A stretch of 64,000 nucleotides of DNA, from the NCBI GenBank assembly GCA_963678275.1, contig OY782765.1, forward strand, positions 186,001 to 250,000. The letters run 5' to 3'. A program made the translations under genes and the position numbers. Origin of the DNA: G963677445 sp963678275 (GTDB lineage Bacteria > Bacteroidota > Ignavibacteria > Ignavibacteriales > Melioribacteraceae). Every line of letters begins with the position of its first letter. Within the stretch, counting starts at the first letter, position 1. Positions 44,633 to 54,754 of the stretch are shown here, piece after piece. The notes beneath the pieces are model-generated. The model saw only the letters and a list, made by a program, of their open reading frames with translations, made no database searches and was not told where the DNA came from.

Positions 44633-45175
44633 ATGAAAGCTTTTACTGGCTTCTTCAAATTTTTCATAGTATGGCAGATATCCTTTACCAGTCTGATTTT
44701 TTCTCAGGTTAGCGAGAATGAATTAAAAGCTGTTTTCCTTGAAAGGTTCACCCGGTTTATTGACTGGCCGGATGATATTCTTTCGGAGGAAGATGAGAAA
44801 TTCAGAATTGGTATATGGGGAGAAGTTGAATTTTACGATGAGTTATTGGAAGTTTCAACTTTAAGAAAAATAAGGGGAAAGGAGATTGAACTGATAAATT
44901 ATCAGAAAAATCCCGATTCAATAAATTGTCATATGCTGTTAATTGGAGATTGTACAAAAACTCAGTTGAAGGCACTTCTGCGAAAAATAAGGCTCTTGCC
45001 TATACTGACAGTTTCTGATAGCGATGGATTCGCGGAAGCGGGTGTGCAGATAAATTTCTTTACCGAAGAGAACAGGCTGAAATTTGAAGTTAATCCTGCA
45101 TCCATTGAGGCCGCGGGATTAAAAGTTAATTTCAGACTGCTGCAGTTTGCGAAAGTAATCCAGGGGAGCGGATGA
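44633..45175 (+). CDS. YfiR-family periplasmic protein
   Basis: The 180-residue protein has a signal peptide (about 25 residues, ending IFSQ). It shows the YfiR pattern (PF13689): an early AVFLERFTRFIDWP, a central INCHMLLIGDC and a final strand pair VQINFFTEENRLKFEVN with ASIEAAGLKVN and LLQFAK. In Pseudomonas, YfiR restrains the membrane diguanylate cyclase YfiN. Here the next gene, overlapping by four bases, has a YfiN-like membrane half but no cyclase domain. That suggests a changed output. Confidence 0.8.
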   Translation: MKAFTGFFKFFIVWQISFTSLIFSQVSENELKAVFLERFTRFIDWPDDILSEEDEKFRIGIWGEVEFYDELLEVSTLRKIRGKEIELINYQKNPDSINCHMLLIGDCTKTQLKALLRKIRLLPILTVSDSDGFAEAGVQINFFTEENRLKFEVNPASIEAAGLKVNFRLLQFAKVIQGSG

Positions 45176-46206
45176 TGGATTTTATACAACGATTATCCAT
45201 CAGGTGGAAACTTGTCGGGATGATTTTTTTCGGTTCCGCAGCGGCGCTGATAATTGGATATTTTGTGATACTTTCTGATCAATTCAAACAATTCCAGGAG
45301 GAGGTAGAAAGACTTAGCGCCCTCCGGGCTGTATTAGTTGCCAAATATTGTGTCGCGCCAATGACTTTTGAAGATTATGACGCTCTTGAAGAAGCTCTTG
45401 AAGGATTGGCAACTTTTCCCGATTTTATGGCAACCGCGGTTTATGATAATAATGGCAGATTGTTAAAGAGCATAAGTTCACCTGTTCCGGGTGATTTTTT
45501 TATAGGTGAAAGTGATTCCACTCTCAATTCCGGTTTTGGATCTGGTTATTATCTTACAAAAAGTGAGATAACTTTTAACGGTATTAAATATGGGAAATTG
45601 TATTTATGGGTTTCGACCGACAAATTTTCAAGTGATATTACCAATTCACTGATTAATATAACAATTTTGATTATAGGGCTTTTGCTGTTTTCATTATTCC
45701 TGGCCAATTTTTTGCAAAGATTTGTATCAAAACCTCTTATAGAACTTTCTGAATTTACAAGGCATGTTTCTGAAAGCGGTATTTATTCCTCACGTATAAG
45801 TATAGAAGGTTCGGATGAAATAGCGATGCTTGGGAAAGATTTGAACGGATTGCTGGACAAGATAGAAGATTACAGAAACAAGAAAGAACAAATAGAAAAA
45901 GAGCTGGAAAATATCGCTTTCAGAGAAAGGGAGAAAGCCGCTGAACTTGAGGTTACTCTGCAGGAGCTAAAGGAGAGCCAGAACGCTTCAATGAACCTGT
46001 TAGAGGATTTATCTAATGAAATTAAAATGAGAAAAGAAACAGAAAAAAACCTTGCCTTAAAAATAAAGCAGCTTGAACGGTTTAATCATCTTACCACAGG
46101 AAGAGAAATAAGAATGATAGGGCTTAAACGGGAAGTAAATGAACTGCTTGAAAAAATTGGCAAAAGCAAAAAATACAACGTGCCTCCGGAAAAGTATGGA
46201 GTTTAA
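45172..46206 (+). CDS. CHASE8/HAMP-like membrane sensor without output domain
   Basis: The 344-residue protein has two membrane helices (about residues 13-32 and 157-180) around a periplasmic domain like CHASE8 of YfiN. A HAMP-like segment follows at 180-235 and a long coiled coil at 235-310. The C-terminal tail LERFNHLTTGREIRMIGLKREVNELL resembles the helix that leads into kinase or PAS domains, but the protein stops there. No GGDEF, kinase or methyl-accepting domain follows. The coiled coil is very similar to one in the next gene, so the two may form a joint receptor. Confidence 0.7.
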   Translation: MMDFIQRLSIRWKLVGMIFFGSAAALIIGYFVILSDQFKQFQEEVERLSALRAVLVAKYCVAPMTFEDYDALEEALEGLATFPDFMATAVYDNNGRLLKSISSPVPGDFFIGESDSTLNSGFGSGYYLTKSEITFNGIKYGKLYLWVSTDKFSSDITNSLINITILIIGLLLFSLFLANFLQRFVSKPLIELSEFTRHVSESGIYSSRISIEGSDEIAMLGKDLNGLLDKIEDYRNKKEQIEKELENIAFREREKAAELEVTLQELKESQNASMNLLEDLSNEIKMRKETEKNLALKIKQLERFNHLTTGREIRMIGLKREVNELLEKIGKSKKYNVPPEKYGV

Positions 46207-46230
46207 AACAAATCACAATTTATTATTGCA

Positions 46231-48228
46231 ATGCTGAATAAAATTATCAGGCAGAATATAATCCTTTTCACGATCGTGATCATTCTTTTGATTATCGCTG
46301 AATTTTATATTTATGATAATAAAGAATCCATATCGGAAAAACAGGTAAATTTGGTAGCGGAGAAGATAAGCAGGGTGTTTAATGAAAATGGTTTGGAAGG
46401 ATTGCGCAGTATCGTACCCGACAGCTTAAATGACAGACTGAGCTCAATAATTATATCGGATAACCAGGGGGAAATCATTTGGGAATATGAGGGACCTGGG
46501 TCGGGCAGGCATAATGGAAGAAGCTTAATAACCCTGACAAGTCCCCTAATCGGGAATGATTCACTTTTTACAAAAGTTTCATTGCATAACCCGGAAACAG
46601 TTAAGTCGGAAACCGGAAATTTTATATTGAAGATGCTTATTTATCTGATAATGGGAACAGGCATAATATTAATAAATATCCTGTTATTGAGAAAAAATAT
46701 TTCACCTTATCTTTCAGTTCTGGAAAACCATTTTGGGCGTCAGATTTCAGATGGAAATTATGAAATTCTGGATGAAAGTATAAGTGAACTGAAGAACAAC
46801 CTTTTTCAGGAAAAGAAGAAGATGGGGGAATTTTCAGAATCCCTTGAAAAAGAAATTCAAAAAAGAACGAGGGATTTTGAAGAGGCGAACAGGCTTTTAA
46901 AAGAAGAGATAAGGGAAAGGAAAAAAGCGGAAAATGCCAATGCCGATATTGCCAGCATGGAGCGTGTAAAATCGGCTGAATTAAAAAAGGCCTATATAGA
47001 ACTTGAAATGAGTCGCAACGCGGCTCTTAACTTAACAGAAGATTTATCAGTTGAGATTAAAGAAAGGGAAAAGACTGCAAAAGAACTTGAAGAGAGTGAA
47101 GAGAAACACCGGCTGCTTTTTGAAAATGCCGGAGTTGGTATATGTTATTTAAACCCTGAAGGTAAGATTATTTTATTAAACCATGCCGCGGCAAAAATTT
47201 TTGGTGTGGAATTACTGGATATAATAAATACTTCCCTGACAAAAATTCTTCCCTTCCGGCAGGGGGAAAGAGCTGGTGATATTATTGACAAAACTATTAA
47301 AAACAGACGCAGGCATACAGTGGAGGAAAGTCTGTTCGTCGGGAAAAATAAAAAAAATCTGCTTTCAATTTATAATCCTGTAATTGATTCGGAAGGCGAG
47401 GTAATAGGAACTCAGGTTATTTACCAGGATATAACAGAACTCAAAGAGGCCGAAGAAAAAATAAACAAGCTGAATGAATTCCTCGAAGAGAGAGTAAGAG
47501 ACAGAACAGCGCAGCTTGAATCAGCCAACAGGGAACTGGAATCCTTTTCATATTCGGTTTCGCATGATCTGCGCGCTCCATTACGACACATTAATGGATT
47601 TATTGAAATATTACAGGAAAAACATATCTCTCAGCTTGATGAGAAAGGAATCAGATATTTGAAGATCATTTCCGATTCCGCCACAAAAATGGGAGTGCTG
47701 ATTGATGAGTTGCTCGATTTTTCCAGGACCGGCAGAAAGGAACTGAAAAAGAAGGCGCTTGATCCGAACAAAATAATTGATACAGTCCGAAATGAACTTT
47801 CCGGTGAAATTGAAGGGCGGGATATCACCTGGATAATAGATGATTTGCCCGAAATTTACGCGGATCCGAATATGCTGAAGCTGGTTTTCCAAAATTTAAT
47901 TCATAATTCTCTGAAGTATACGAGAAAAAAAGATGTGGCGATAATACAAATCGGGTATCAAAACAGTTATAAAAATGAGATTGAAATATTTATTAAAGAC
48001 AATGGCGTGGGTTTTGATATGCAATACGCTGATAAATTGTTCGGAATTTTCCAGCGTTTACATCGGACAGATGAATTCGAGGGGACAGGAATAGGGCTGG
48101 CAAATACAAAAAGAATAATCAGCAGGCATAACGGCAGGATTTGGTGCGAAGCTGAATTGAATAAAGGAGCAACATTTTATTTTACACTGCCTAAAATAAT
48201 GGTCGGAGATAATGAGCCGGAAGATTAA
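46231..48228 (+). CDS. Membrane PAS sensor histidine kinase
   Basis: The 665-residue kinase has membrane helices near residues 9-27 and 131-152 with a small periplasmic domain between them. A long coiled coil (205-285), a PAS domain (about 285-415, ending ITELKEAEE), HisKA with His445 in SVSHDLRAPLRH, and a HATPase follow; the ATPase has its N-box near LVFQNLIHNSLKY and the glycine box DNGVGF. The HisKA wording is that of bacteriophytochrome-type kinases. The gene overlaps the next by 17 bases. The receiver at the start of that protein is the nearest phosphate acceptor. Confidence 0.88.
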   Translation: MLNKIIRQNIILFTIVIILLIIAEFYIYDNKESISEKQVNLVAEKISRVFNENGLEGLRSIVPDSLNDRLSSIIISDNQGEIIWEYEGPGSGRHNGRSLITLTSPLIGNDSLFTKVSLHNPETVKSETGNFILKMLIYLIMGTGIILINILLLRKNISPYLSVLENHFGRQISDGNYEILDESISELKNNLFQEKKKMGEFSESLEKEIQKRTRDFEEANRLLKEEIRERKKAENANADIASMERVKSAELKKAYIELEMSRNAALNLTEDLSVEIKEREKTAKELEESEEKHRLLFENAGVGICYLNPEGKIILLNHAAAKIFGVELLDIINTSLTKILPFRQGERAGDIIDKTIKNRRRHTVEESLFVGKNKKNLLSIYNPVIDSEGEVIGTQVIYQDITELKEAEEKINKLNEFLEERVRDRTAQLESANRELESFSYSVSHDLRAPLRHINGFIEILQEKHISQLDEKGIRYLKIISDSATKMGVLIDELLDFSRTGRKELKKKALDPNKIIDTVRNELSGEIEGRDITWIIDDLPEIYADPNMLKLVFQNLIHNSLKYTRKKDVAIIQIGYQNSYKNEIEIFIKDNGVGFDMQYADKLFGIFQRLHRTDEFEGTGIGLANTKRIISRHNGRIWCEAELNKGATFYFTLPKIMVGDNEPED

Positions 48229-51200
48229 AATATTGCATCTTGAAGATGACCCGTTTGACGCGGAATTGATAAATGAAGAGTTAATATCGAACGGATTAAA
48301 TTTTGAACTGCTGCGGGCCGAATCAAAAGATTTGTTCGAGGTTTATTTTACTTCGAGTCAGTGGGATGTGATCTTATCTGATTTTGTCATTCCCGGTTAT
48401 GGCGGATTTGAGGCATTGGAATTTATCAGATCGAAAGATTCAGTTCTTCCCTTCATTTTTGTATCCGGGAAGATTGGTGAAGATATGGCTATTTCCAGCC
48501 TGCACCGCGGGGCGGATGATTATGTTCTCAAGGATAAGCTTACGAGGCTGGTGCCCGCGATTCAAAGGTCTATTACGCAGCACCGGGAACATTTGGAACG
48601 GCTGGAATCTGAAAGGCTGAGAAAAGAGAGTGAGAGAAAACTTTCAACCCTGGTAAATAATCTGCCGGGTGTAGCCTACCGTTGTCTGAACGATGAAAAA
48701 TATACGATGCTCTTTATGAGCGAGGGGATGTATACTCTTTCTGGTTACAGACCTGAGGAAGTTATTGAAGGAATAAAAGATTATAGTGACCTTATTTACC
48801 CGGATGATATGAAAATGGTGAGGGAAAAAGTTAACAAAGGGGTTAATGAGAAGGCTCAATTTACAATCGAATATCGTATTGTTCATAAATCGGGTGAAAT
48901 AAAATGGGTGTGGGAAAAAGGTCTTGAAATAATTGACAGTCTCTCCGGCAACAAATATCTGGAGGGCTTTATTATGGATATTACCGAGAGAAAACTATCT
49001 GAAACAAAATATAAACTCAGCGAGAAACGACTCAGCACTGTATTAAATTCCGCTGAAGATGTGGTTTTTATTAAAAATTCCAATTTTATTTATACCTATG
49101 TCAACCCCGCGCTTGAAAAGTTATATCAGCTTGACGCCGAAGATATACTGGGTAAGAAAGATTCGGATATTTTTCCTGAAGCTGTGGCCCTGGAATATCT
49201 GAACGCGGATAAAAAAGTATTAAACGGGAAAATTATTTCCCGGGAATTTACCGATTCTTTTCATGGAACTAAGAAAACTTTTCATGTTATCAAATATCCG
49301 CTGACCGGTTCGGCAGGTGATATCGAAATCTGCGGCATTGCCAGAGATATATCGCAAAGGAAAGATGCTGAAGAGAAACTTGTGGAATCAAGCAGGATGC
49401 TGGAAACAATCTTTGATTCGATGGCCGACGGTCTGTGTCTTCTGGACAAAAATCTTCATATTCTGCAACACAACAAATCTGCCGAAGAGTTGCTCGGAAG
49501 CGAGCTTACCGGTAAAAATCTGACGGCTTTTATAAAAACCTCCGACTATGAATATCTGATTGAGAGCCTGCAAAGGATTGTGAAAGAGGGGTATAACGGA
49601 GGAATTGAGCTTACATTGAAAAAGCCGGGAGATATATTATTTCCAGCGGAAGTAAGCATATCAGCGCTTGAGAGCAGCGAGGGAACCACAACAGGTTTTG
49701 TCACCCTGATAAAAAATATAACTGAAAGAAAAAACGCGGAAAATCTGCTCAGGATAAATGAGGAAAGATTAAAGCTGGCTCTGGAAAGCGCCGGAGAGGG
49801 AATATGGGAGGCGGATATTAAAAAAAATATTCTCTATTTTGATGATCTGGCTCTGAAAATCATGGGTATAGAGAAAGATAATTTCGATAGTAATTTTGAT
49901 AATTTTATAACTCACATATATAAAGATGACAGGGACAAAACATCAATCAGGTTTAGTAAATTTATCAGGGAGGGAAAAGGCAAATTTATTGAGGAATACA
50001 GAATAGATGCGGGAAAGGGGGGGATTAAATGGATCAAAACCTCAGGCACTGTTATCAGTAGTGATTCAGAGGGAAGGCCGGAAACTATTTCAGGAATCAT
50101 AAAGGATATAACTTCTGAAAAGGAATGGGAAGAAAGAATAAAAAAAAGTGAATCAGGCCTTGCTGAAGCTCAGAGCATTGCTCAGCTTGGTAATTTTCTA
50201 TATGATCCGGAAAGGGGATTTTTGGAATGTTCGCGCGAACTTTATGTTATACTCGGTTTTAATCCGGCGGCAGGATTACCGGATAATCATATTTTCCTTT
50301 CTTCTGTCCAACCGGAAGACAGACTGTTGTTAATTAAAGAAATAGAGCTTTCAGTTGCAGGAAAGGGAACGGCTGTATTTACCTTCAGATATATTCATCC
50401 CGGTGGAAAACTCAAATACCTCCATTTTCGGGCGATACCTGTTGAAGGAAATAAATATCTGAGGGGGACAATTCAGGATATTACCGAGATAAGAACGGTT
50501 GAGGAGGCATTGCAGGAGAGTGAACAAAAATTCAGAATATTATTTGAAAAAGCTCCGGCAGGAATCGCTCTTCTTGACCTGGATGATAAAATAATAAGCG
50601 CTAATTCAGCTTACCTTAGTTTTCATAATCTTCCTGAAGAGGAATATAATTTATCCTCACCTCATGATTTGTTATCTCCTGATGAACAAGAATTATACAA
50701 TGAAGGTTACCGGAAGCTGAAGGAGGGAAAACTTTCCAATTTTTATTTTGAAAAAAAGATAAATTCGGGCGAAGAAGTCAGGCTGGGTTATTCCATATCA
50801 TCGATAATTCGTTCGGAGTTTAATTCCGCGTTATATATCATTGAACAGGTGCAGGATATAACAGAAATCTATAATGCCCGTAAACAACTCTCGGAAAGTG
50901 AAGAAAAATACCGGCTTCTTGCCAATAACTCCCACGATCTTATCTGGACTGTCGGCAATGATCTGGAAATAAATTTTGTCAGTCCGGCTATCGGGCGTCT
51001 TTATGGTTATTCAGCCACAGAATTCAAGGCGTTATATTCCGAGAAGATAAAGCAGTGGGAATCTTTCACCCGCCTCATTAAAGAACCTGATTTTATGGGG
51101 CTTAAACGGTTTGAGATCATTCAGGAGAAAAAAGATGCCGGCACGTTCTGGGCAGAAATTACGCTGAGCAATATGTTCGGCGATAATTCGGAAAGGATAG

Positions 51201-52300
51201 GTATTTTAGCCATAACCAGGGATATTACACAGAAAAAGACTATTGAAATTGCTCTGAAGATAAGCGAGAGGGAAAAATCGGCAATACTAAATAGTATGAC
51301 AGATATAGTAGCCTTTTATAATACTACCGATCTGAATATTATGTGGACAAACAGAGCCGCTCTGAAAGAAAAGGAATATGCCGATAAAGAGCTGGCCGAT
51401 AAAAAATGTTTTGAGATATGGCACAAACTGGAAGGAGAATGTGAAGACTGTCCGGTGCGGAAAGCTTTTAACTCAGGGAAAAGTGAATTTATGGAGATAA
51501 AATCGGGCGAAGATAAAATATGGCGGGTTAACGCGCTGCCTGTTTTTGATGATGATGGACAGATAGAAGGTGTTGTGGAAGTAAGCACTGATATTACACA
51601 AATAAAGGAAGCTGAAAATTCATTAAAAGAGTCCAGGGAAGTGTTGCGGAATCTGGCAAAACATAACCAGGAAGTTAGGGAAGAGGAGCGAACCAGAATA
51701 TCGAGAGAAATTCATGATGACCTTGGGCAGGCCCTTACAGCATTCAAAATAGATATAGACTGGATTGAGAGGAATATCAGAAATATTCCTGAAGAAGCGA
51801 AAAAAAGAATCATCGGGATGAAAAGTCTTGCCACAGCGACAATAAAAACTGTCCAGAAAATATCCTCTGATTTACGGCCGGAAGTTCTTGACGAACTGGG
51901 ACTTTTGCCGGCTCTCGAATGGGAAGCCCAGGAATTTGCAAAAAGAACCGGTATTGAAGTATCCACAAGTTTGAATGAAGATATTGAGATTGAAAATGAA
52001 GCTTTAAGGGTAGATATATTCCGAATATTTCAGGAGGCTTTAACGAACATCGCGAGACATTCAAATGCTCGTAATGTCGTAATATATTTTGATGTTTCTG
52101 ATAAGAATTATATTTTAAAAATTAATGATGATGGTATTGGCATTGATAAAGAAAAAATACATTCACATAAATCTTTAGGACTTACCGGAATAAGAGAAAG
52201 GCTTCGAACCTGGAGTGGAGATGTAGTTTTTCATAAGAGAAAAGAGGGAGGAACAGAGGTGATTGTTAGCGTGCCGGCGCTTAAGAAGGATGAGAGATAA
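48212..52300 (+). CDS. Hybrid sensor kinase: receiver - eight PAS - HisKA_3 - HATPase
   Basis: This 1362-residue soluble protein starts with a receiver domain (acidic pair LEDDP, phosphorylated Asp57, Lys near 108). About eight PAS domains follow, each ending with an ITERK-type junction. The last contains Cys1066, Cys1077 and Cys1080 in a C-x10-C-x2-CP pattern. Then comes a NarX-type HisKA_3 domain with His1168 in SREIHDDLGQAL and a HATPase with DDGIGI. Kinases of this type usually phosphorylate NarL-like receivers; the next gene is a lone receiver. There are no membrane helices. Confidence 0.88.
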   Translation: MSRKIKILHLEDDPFDAELINEELISNGLNFELLRAESKDLFEVYFTSSQWDVILSDFVIPGYGGFEALEFIRSKDSVLPFIFVSGKIGEDMAISSLHRGADDYVLKDKLTRLVPAIQRSITQHREHLERLESERLRKESERKLSTLVNNLPGVAYRCLNDEKYTMLFMSEGMYTLSGYRPEEVIEGIKDYSDLIYPDDMKMVREKVNKGVNEKAQFTIEYRIVHKSGEIKWVWEKGLEIIDSLSGNKYLEGFIMDITERKLSETKYKLSEKRLSTVLNSAEDVVFIKNSNFIYTYVNPALEKLYQLDAEDILGKKDSDIFPEAVALEYLNADKKVLNGKIISREFTDSFHGTKKTFHVIKYPLTGSAGDIEICGIARDISQRKDAEEKLVESSRMLETIFDSMADGLCLLDKNLHILQHNKSAEELLGSELTGKNLTAFIKTSDYEYLIESLQRIVKEGYNGGIELTLKKPGDILFPAEVSISALESSEGTTTGFVTLIKNITERKNAENLLRINEERLKLALESAGEGIWEADIKKNILYFDDLALKIMGIEKDNFDSNFDNFITHIYKDDRDKTSIRFSKFIREGKGKFIEEYRIDAGKGGIKWIKTSGTVISSDSEGRPETISGIIKDITSEKEWEERIKKSESGLAEAQSIAQLGNFLYDPERGFLECSRELYVILGFNPAAGLPDNHIFLSSVQPEDRLLLIKEIELSVAGKGTAVFTFRYIHPGGKLKYLHFRAIPVEGNKYLRGTIQDITEIRTVEEALQESEQKFRILFEKAPAGIALLDLDDKIISANSAYLSFHNLPEEEYNLSSPHDLLSPDEQELYNEGYRKLKEGKLSNFYFEKKINSGEEVRLGYSISSIIRSEFNSALYIIEQVQDITEIYNARKQLSESEEKYRLLANNSHDLIWTVGNDLEINFVSPAIGRLYGYSATEFKALYSEKIKQWESFTRLIKEPDFMGLKRFEIIQEKKDAGTFWAEITLSNMFGDNSERIGILAITRDITQKKTIEIALKISEREKSAILNSMTDIVAFYNTTDLNIMWTNRAALKEKEYADKELADKKCFEIWHKLEGECEDCPVRKAFNSGKSEFMEIKSGEDKIWRVNALPVFDDDGQIEGVVEVSTDITQIKEAENSLKESREVLRNLAKHNQEVREEERTRISREIHDDLGQALTAFKIDIDWIERNIRNIPEEAKKRIIGMKSLATATIKTVQKISSDLRPEVLDELGLLPALEWEAQEFAKRTGIEVSTSLNEDIEIENEALRVDIFRIFQEALTNIARHSNARNVVIYFDVSDKNYILKINDDGIGIDKEKIHSHKSLGLTGIRERLRTWSGDVVFHKRKEGGTEVIVSVPALKKDER

Positions 52301-52331
52301 ATGAAATTGCACAAAATAAGGCAAATCCTAT

Positions 52332-52691
52332 ATGAAAGTACTGATCGCTGATGATTCGCAGCTTTTGAGAGAAAGACTGAGGCTCGAACTTGAAAAATTA
52401 AATAATGTTGAGCAGATTCTTGAAGCAAAAAATTCTCTTGAGGCAAAAAATTATATATTCGAGGATAATCCTGATTTGGTAATACTTGATATAAGAATGC
52501 CCGGGGGAAACGGGCTCGATCTGCTGGAGAATGTCAGGGAGGAAAAAAAAGAGATTAAGTTCATTATTCTATCAAATTATTCTTACACACAGTTTAAGAA
52601 GAAGAGTCTGGAATCGGGGGCGGATTATTTTTTCAGCAAATCGGAAGAATTCGAAATGTTGATAGATACGGTGAAAAATATTCAGGCTTAG
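52332..52691 (+). CDS. Single-domain response regulator (receiver only)
   Basis: The 119-residue protein is one receiver domain: acidic pair ADDS (Asp7, Asp8), phosphorylated Asp53 in VILDIRMPGGNG, conserved Ser/Thr in ILSNYSY, and a Lys in FFSKSEEF near residue 106. There is no DNA-binding domain, although the receiver itself resembles the NarL type. It follows the HisKA_3 kinase by 31 bases, so it may carry phosphate on to another histidine protein or act through protein binding. Confidence 0.88.
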   Translation: MKVLIADDSQLLRERLRLELEKLNNVEQILEAKNSLEAKNYIFEDNPDLVILDIRMPGGNGLDLLENVREEKKEIKFIILSNYSYTQFKKKSLESGADYFFSKSEEFEMLIDTVKNIQA

Positions 52692-52858
52692 AGGGATTGC
52701 CTATATATAATCAACTATAACCATTATTTCTTCAAATACCATCACTATTATGGTTCTTATATGAATGATAATAATAATATTCTGAAATTCCGCTGAAATT
52801 TTTTATATGCCGGTCGATAATATATATATACATCTTTTATGGTTTTTTCAGTAGTTTC
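52692..52858. other. Intergenic region upstream of the GAF/PAS kinase
   Basis: These 167 AT-rich bases include alternating TA stretches near 52821-52832. No clear terminator or promoter can be assigned. Confidence 0.4.
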
Positions 52859-54751
52859 ATGGGAAGAATACTTATGACAATGACCAAAAAGCAAATTCAG
52901 GTATACATTACAGGGGAGGAAGTTCAAAATTCAAAACTTTATCAGATCTTAAAAAAAAATAAAGTTAATATTGACATTTTAAATCCTGGAGAGTTGGAAA
53001 ACTTAAGTGGTGCCGGAGGGAGTATATGTTTTTATAATATATCTATGACTGGTCTGATAACAGAAAAGCACCTTGGTAAGTTTGGTTTGAATATACTGAC
53101 AGGCCAAACTGCTGAAATTGCCAACGAAAAAAAAATTGATCTCTTTGATGATTATTTTTTATGCGATGAACCGGAAAGTCTTCAGGAGCAAAGGATAAAT
53201 TTAATTCTTGTAAAAATGAAACGGGCTGAAAAGAAGCGAAAAGAAAAAGAGGATAAAGAAAAACTTGAGGAAAGGATAAAGCTGCTTATTCAGTCAGCGA
53301 AAATTGTTCTTGAGGAGAGCAGCTTCGAAAAAACAGCAAAACAAATTTTCGATTTTTGCAGAAACCTAACCGGGGCTAAATCAGGATATGTGGCTTTGCT
53401 CAATGCCGATGGTTCAGAAAATGAAGTGCTCTTCCTGGAAGCGGGAGGCATGCCATGTACAGTAGACCCTCAGTTGCCAATGCCGATCAGGGGACTCAGG
53501 TCGGTTGCTTATGAAACAGGTAAAGCCACTTATCATAATGATTTTATGAATAGCGAGTGGATCGATTTTATGCCGGCCGGGCATGTGAATATGAAAAATG
53601 TTATGTTTGCTCCCTTAAATATAGATATAAAAACTGTAGGTATAGTGGGACTTGCCAATAAGGATGGAGATTTTACTGAAGAAGATGCGGAAACAGTTTC
53701 CATTTTTGCCGAATATATTTCCATTGCTTTAAAAAACAGTCAGTCGCGATCGGCCTTAGAGGAACGGGAAAAAATGCTTGACCTTATTTTCGATAATAGT
53801 CCCGGAATCATTTTTGTCAAGGATAAAAAAGGGAAATATCTAAAAGTAAATAAAACATTCCACAAAAAATTCGGTACGACTGAAACCGAAGTTATTGACA
53901 AAAACAATATGGAGATTTTTGCTCCTGAAGAAGCCGAATTACTTAACGCTAATGACAAACGAGCATTCGAAATGGCGGGGCGGCAAAGATCGGAGGAGGA
54001 TATCTGCTGCAACGGTATAAACAGAACTTTCCTTTCCATGAGAGAAATGATGGATACAGATTTTAATCCTGAAAAATTACTGATCGGTATTATGACAGAT
54101 ATAACTGACCAGAAAAATCATGAAATGGATTTAAAGAAAATAATCACAGAAAAGGAATTTTTACTCAGAGAGGTTAATCACCGTGTGAAAAATAATTTTC
54201 AGATTGTATCGAGTCTGCTGGCCATAGAATCGGGAAATTCAACAAATAAAGAAGCCGCCGAAATTTTGAGAACAAGCAGGAACAGAATTCAAAGAATGGC
54301 CAATATACATGAAATTCTATATAAATCGGAAAATTTTGAAAATATTAATTTTTCTCAACACCTGCGTAAGTTAACCAGTGATATTTGCCGTTCCTACTCA
54401 GAAGAGGGGAAAAGAATTGAGGTGAATATTGATTCGGAAGAATTTGTGCTTGATATCCGCAGGGGAGTTACATGTTCACTTATAATAAATGAGCTGATGA
54501 CAAATTCTATTAAGCATGCTTTTACCGGCAGGAATGAGGGGAGAATAGATATTAGTCTGAAAATGGATAATAATCAATATAAGATAATATTTTCGGATGA
54601 TGGCAAGGGTTATAAAGGAGATATAATTTCTGATAATAAGGAATCGCTGGGATTAAAATTATTAAGGATAATGGTTGAAGATCAACTTGCAGGAATATTA
54701 AAAATATCCGGCAGCCAGGGAATGCGGTTCGATATAATATTTAGCAGGTAA
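52859..54751 (+). CDS. GAF-PAS HisKA_2-family sensor kinase with degenerate receiver-like N-terminus
   Basis: Of the 630 residues, the first 115 look like a receiver fold without its acidic pocket (KQIQVYITG, then GSICFYNISM, LNILTGQ and FDDYFLCDEP). A Lys/Glu coiled coil and a GAF domain (about 145-300) follow, then a PAS domain (about 305-425). The kinase core has His441 in REVNHRVKNNFQIV, the HisKA_2/HWE-related type found in LovK-like kinases, and a HATPase with GRNEGRID and FSDDGKGY. ATG 52859 is used; ATG 52874 is a possible later start. The next gene begins four bases after the stop. Confidence 0.82.
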   Translation: MGRILMTMTKKQIQVYITGEEVQNSKLYQILKKNKVNIDILNPGELENLSGAGGSICFYNISMTGLITEKHLGKFGLNILTGQTAEIANEKKIDLFDDYFLCDEPESLQEQRINLILVKMKRAEKKRKEKEDKEKLEERIKLLIQSAKIVLEESSFEKTAKQIFDFCRNLTGAKSGYVALLNADGSENEVLFLEAGGMPCTVDPQLPMPIRGLRSVAYETGKATYHNDFMNSEWIDFMPAGHVNMKNVMFAPLNIDIKTVGIVGLANKDGDFTEEDAETVSIFAEYISIALKNSQSRSALEEREKMLDLIFDNSPGIIFVKDKKGKYLKVNKTFHKKFGTTETEVIDKNNMEIFAPEEAELLNANDKRAFEMAGRQRSEEDICCNGINRTFLSMREMMDTDFNPEKLLIGIMTDITDQKNHEMDLKKIITEKEFLLREVNHRVKNNFQIVSSLLAIESGNSTNKEAAEILRTSRNRIQRMANIHEILYKSENFENINFSQHLRKLTSDICRSYSEEGKRIEVNIDSEEFVLDIRRGVTCSLIINELMTNSIKHAFTGRNEGRIDISLKMDNNQYKIIFSDDGKGYKGDIISDNKESLGLKLLRIMVEDQLAGILKISGSQGMRFDIIFSR

Positions 54752-54754
54752 TAA

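Noticed and set aside
52741..52780. Short AACCAT/ATGGTT inverted repeat as terminator
   Set aside because: The arms are only six bases, the loop is long and there is no T run.
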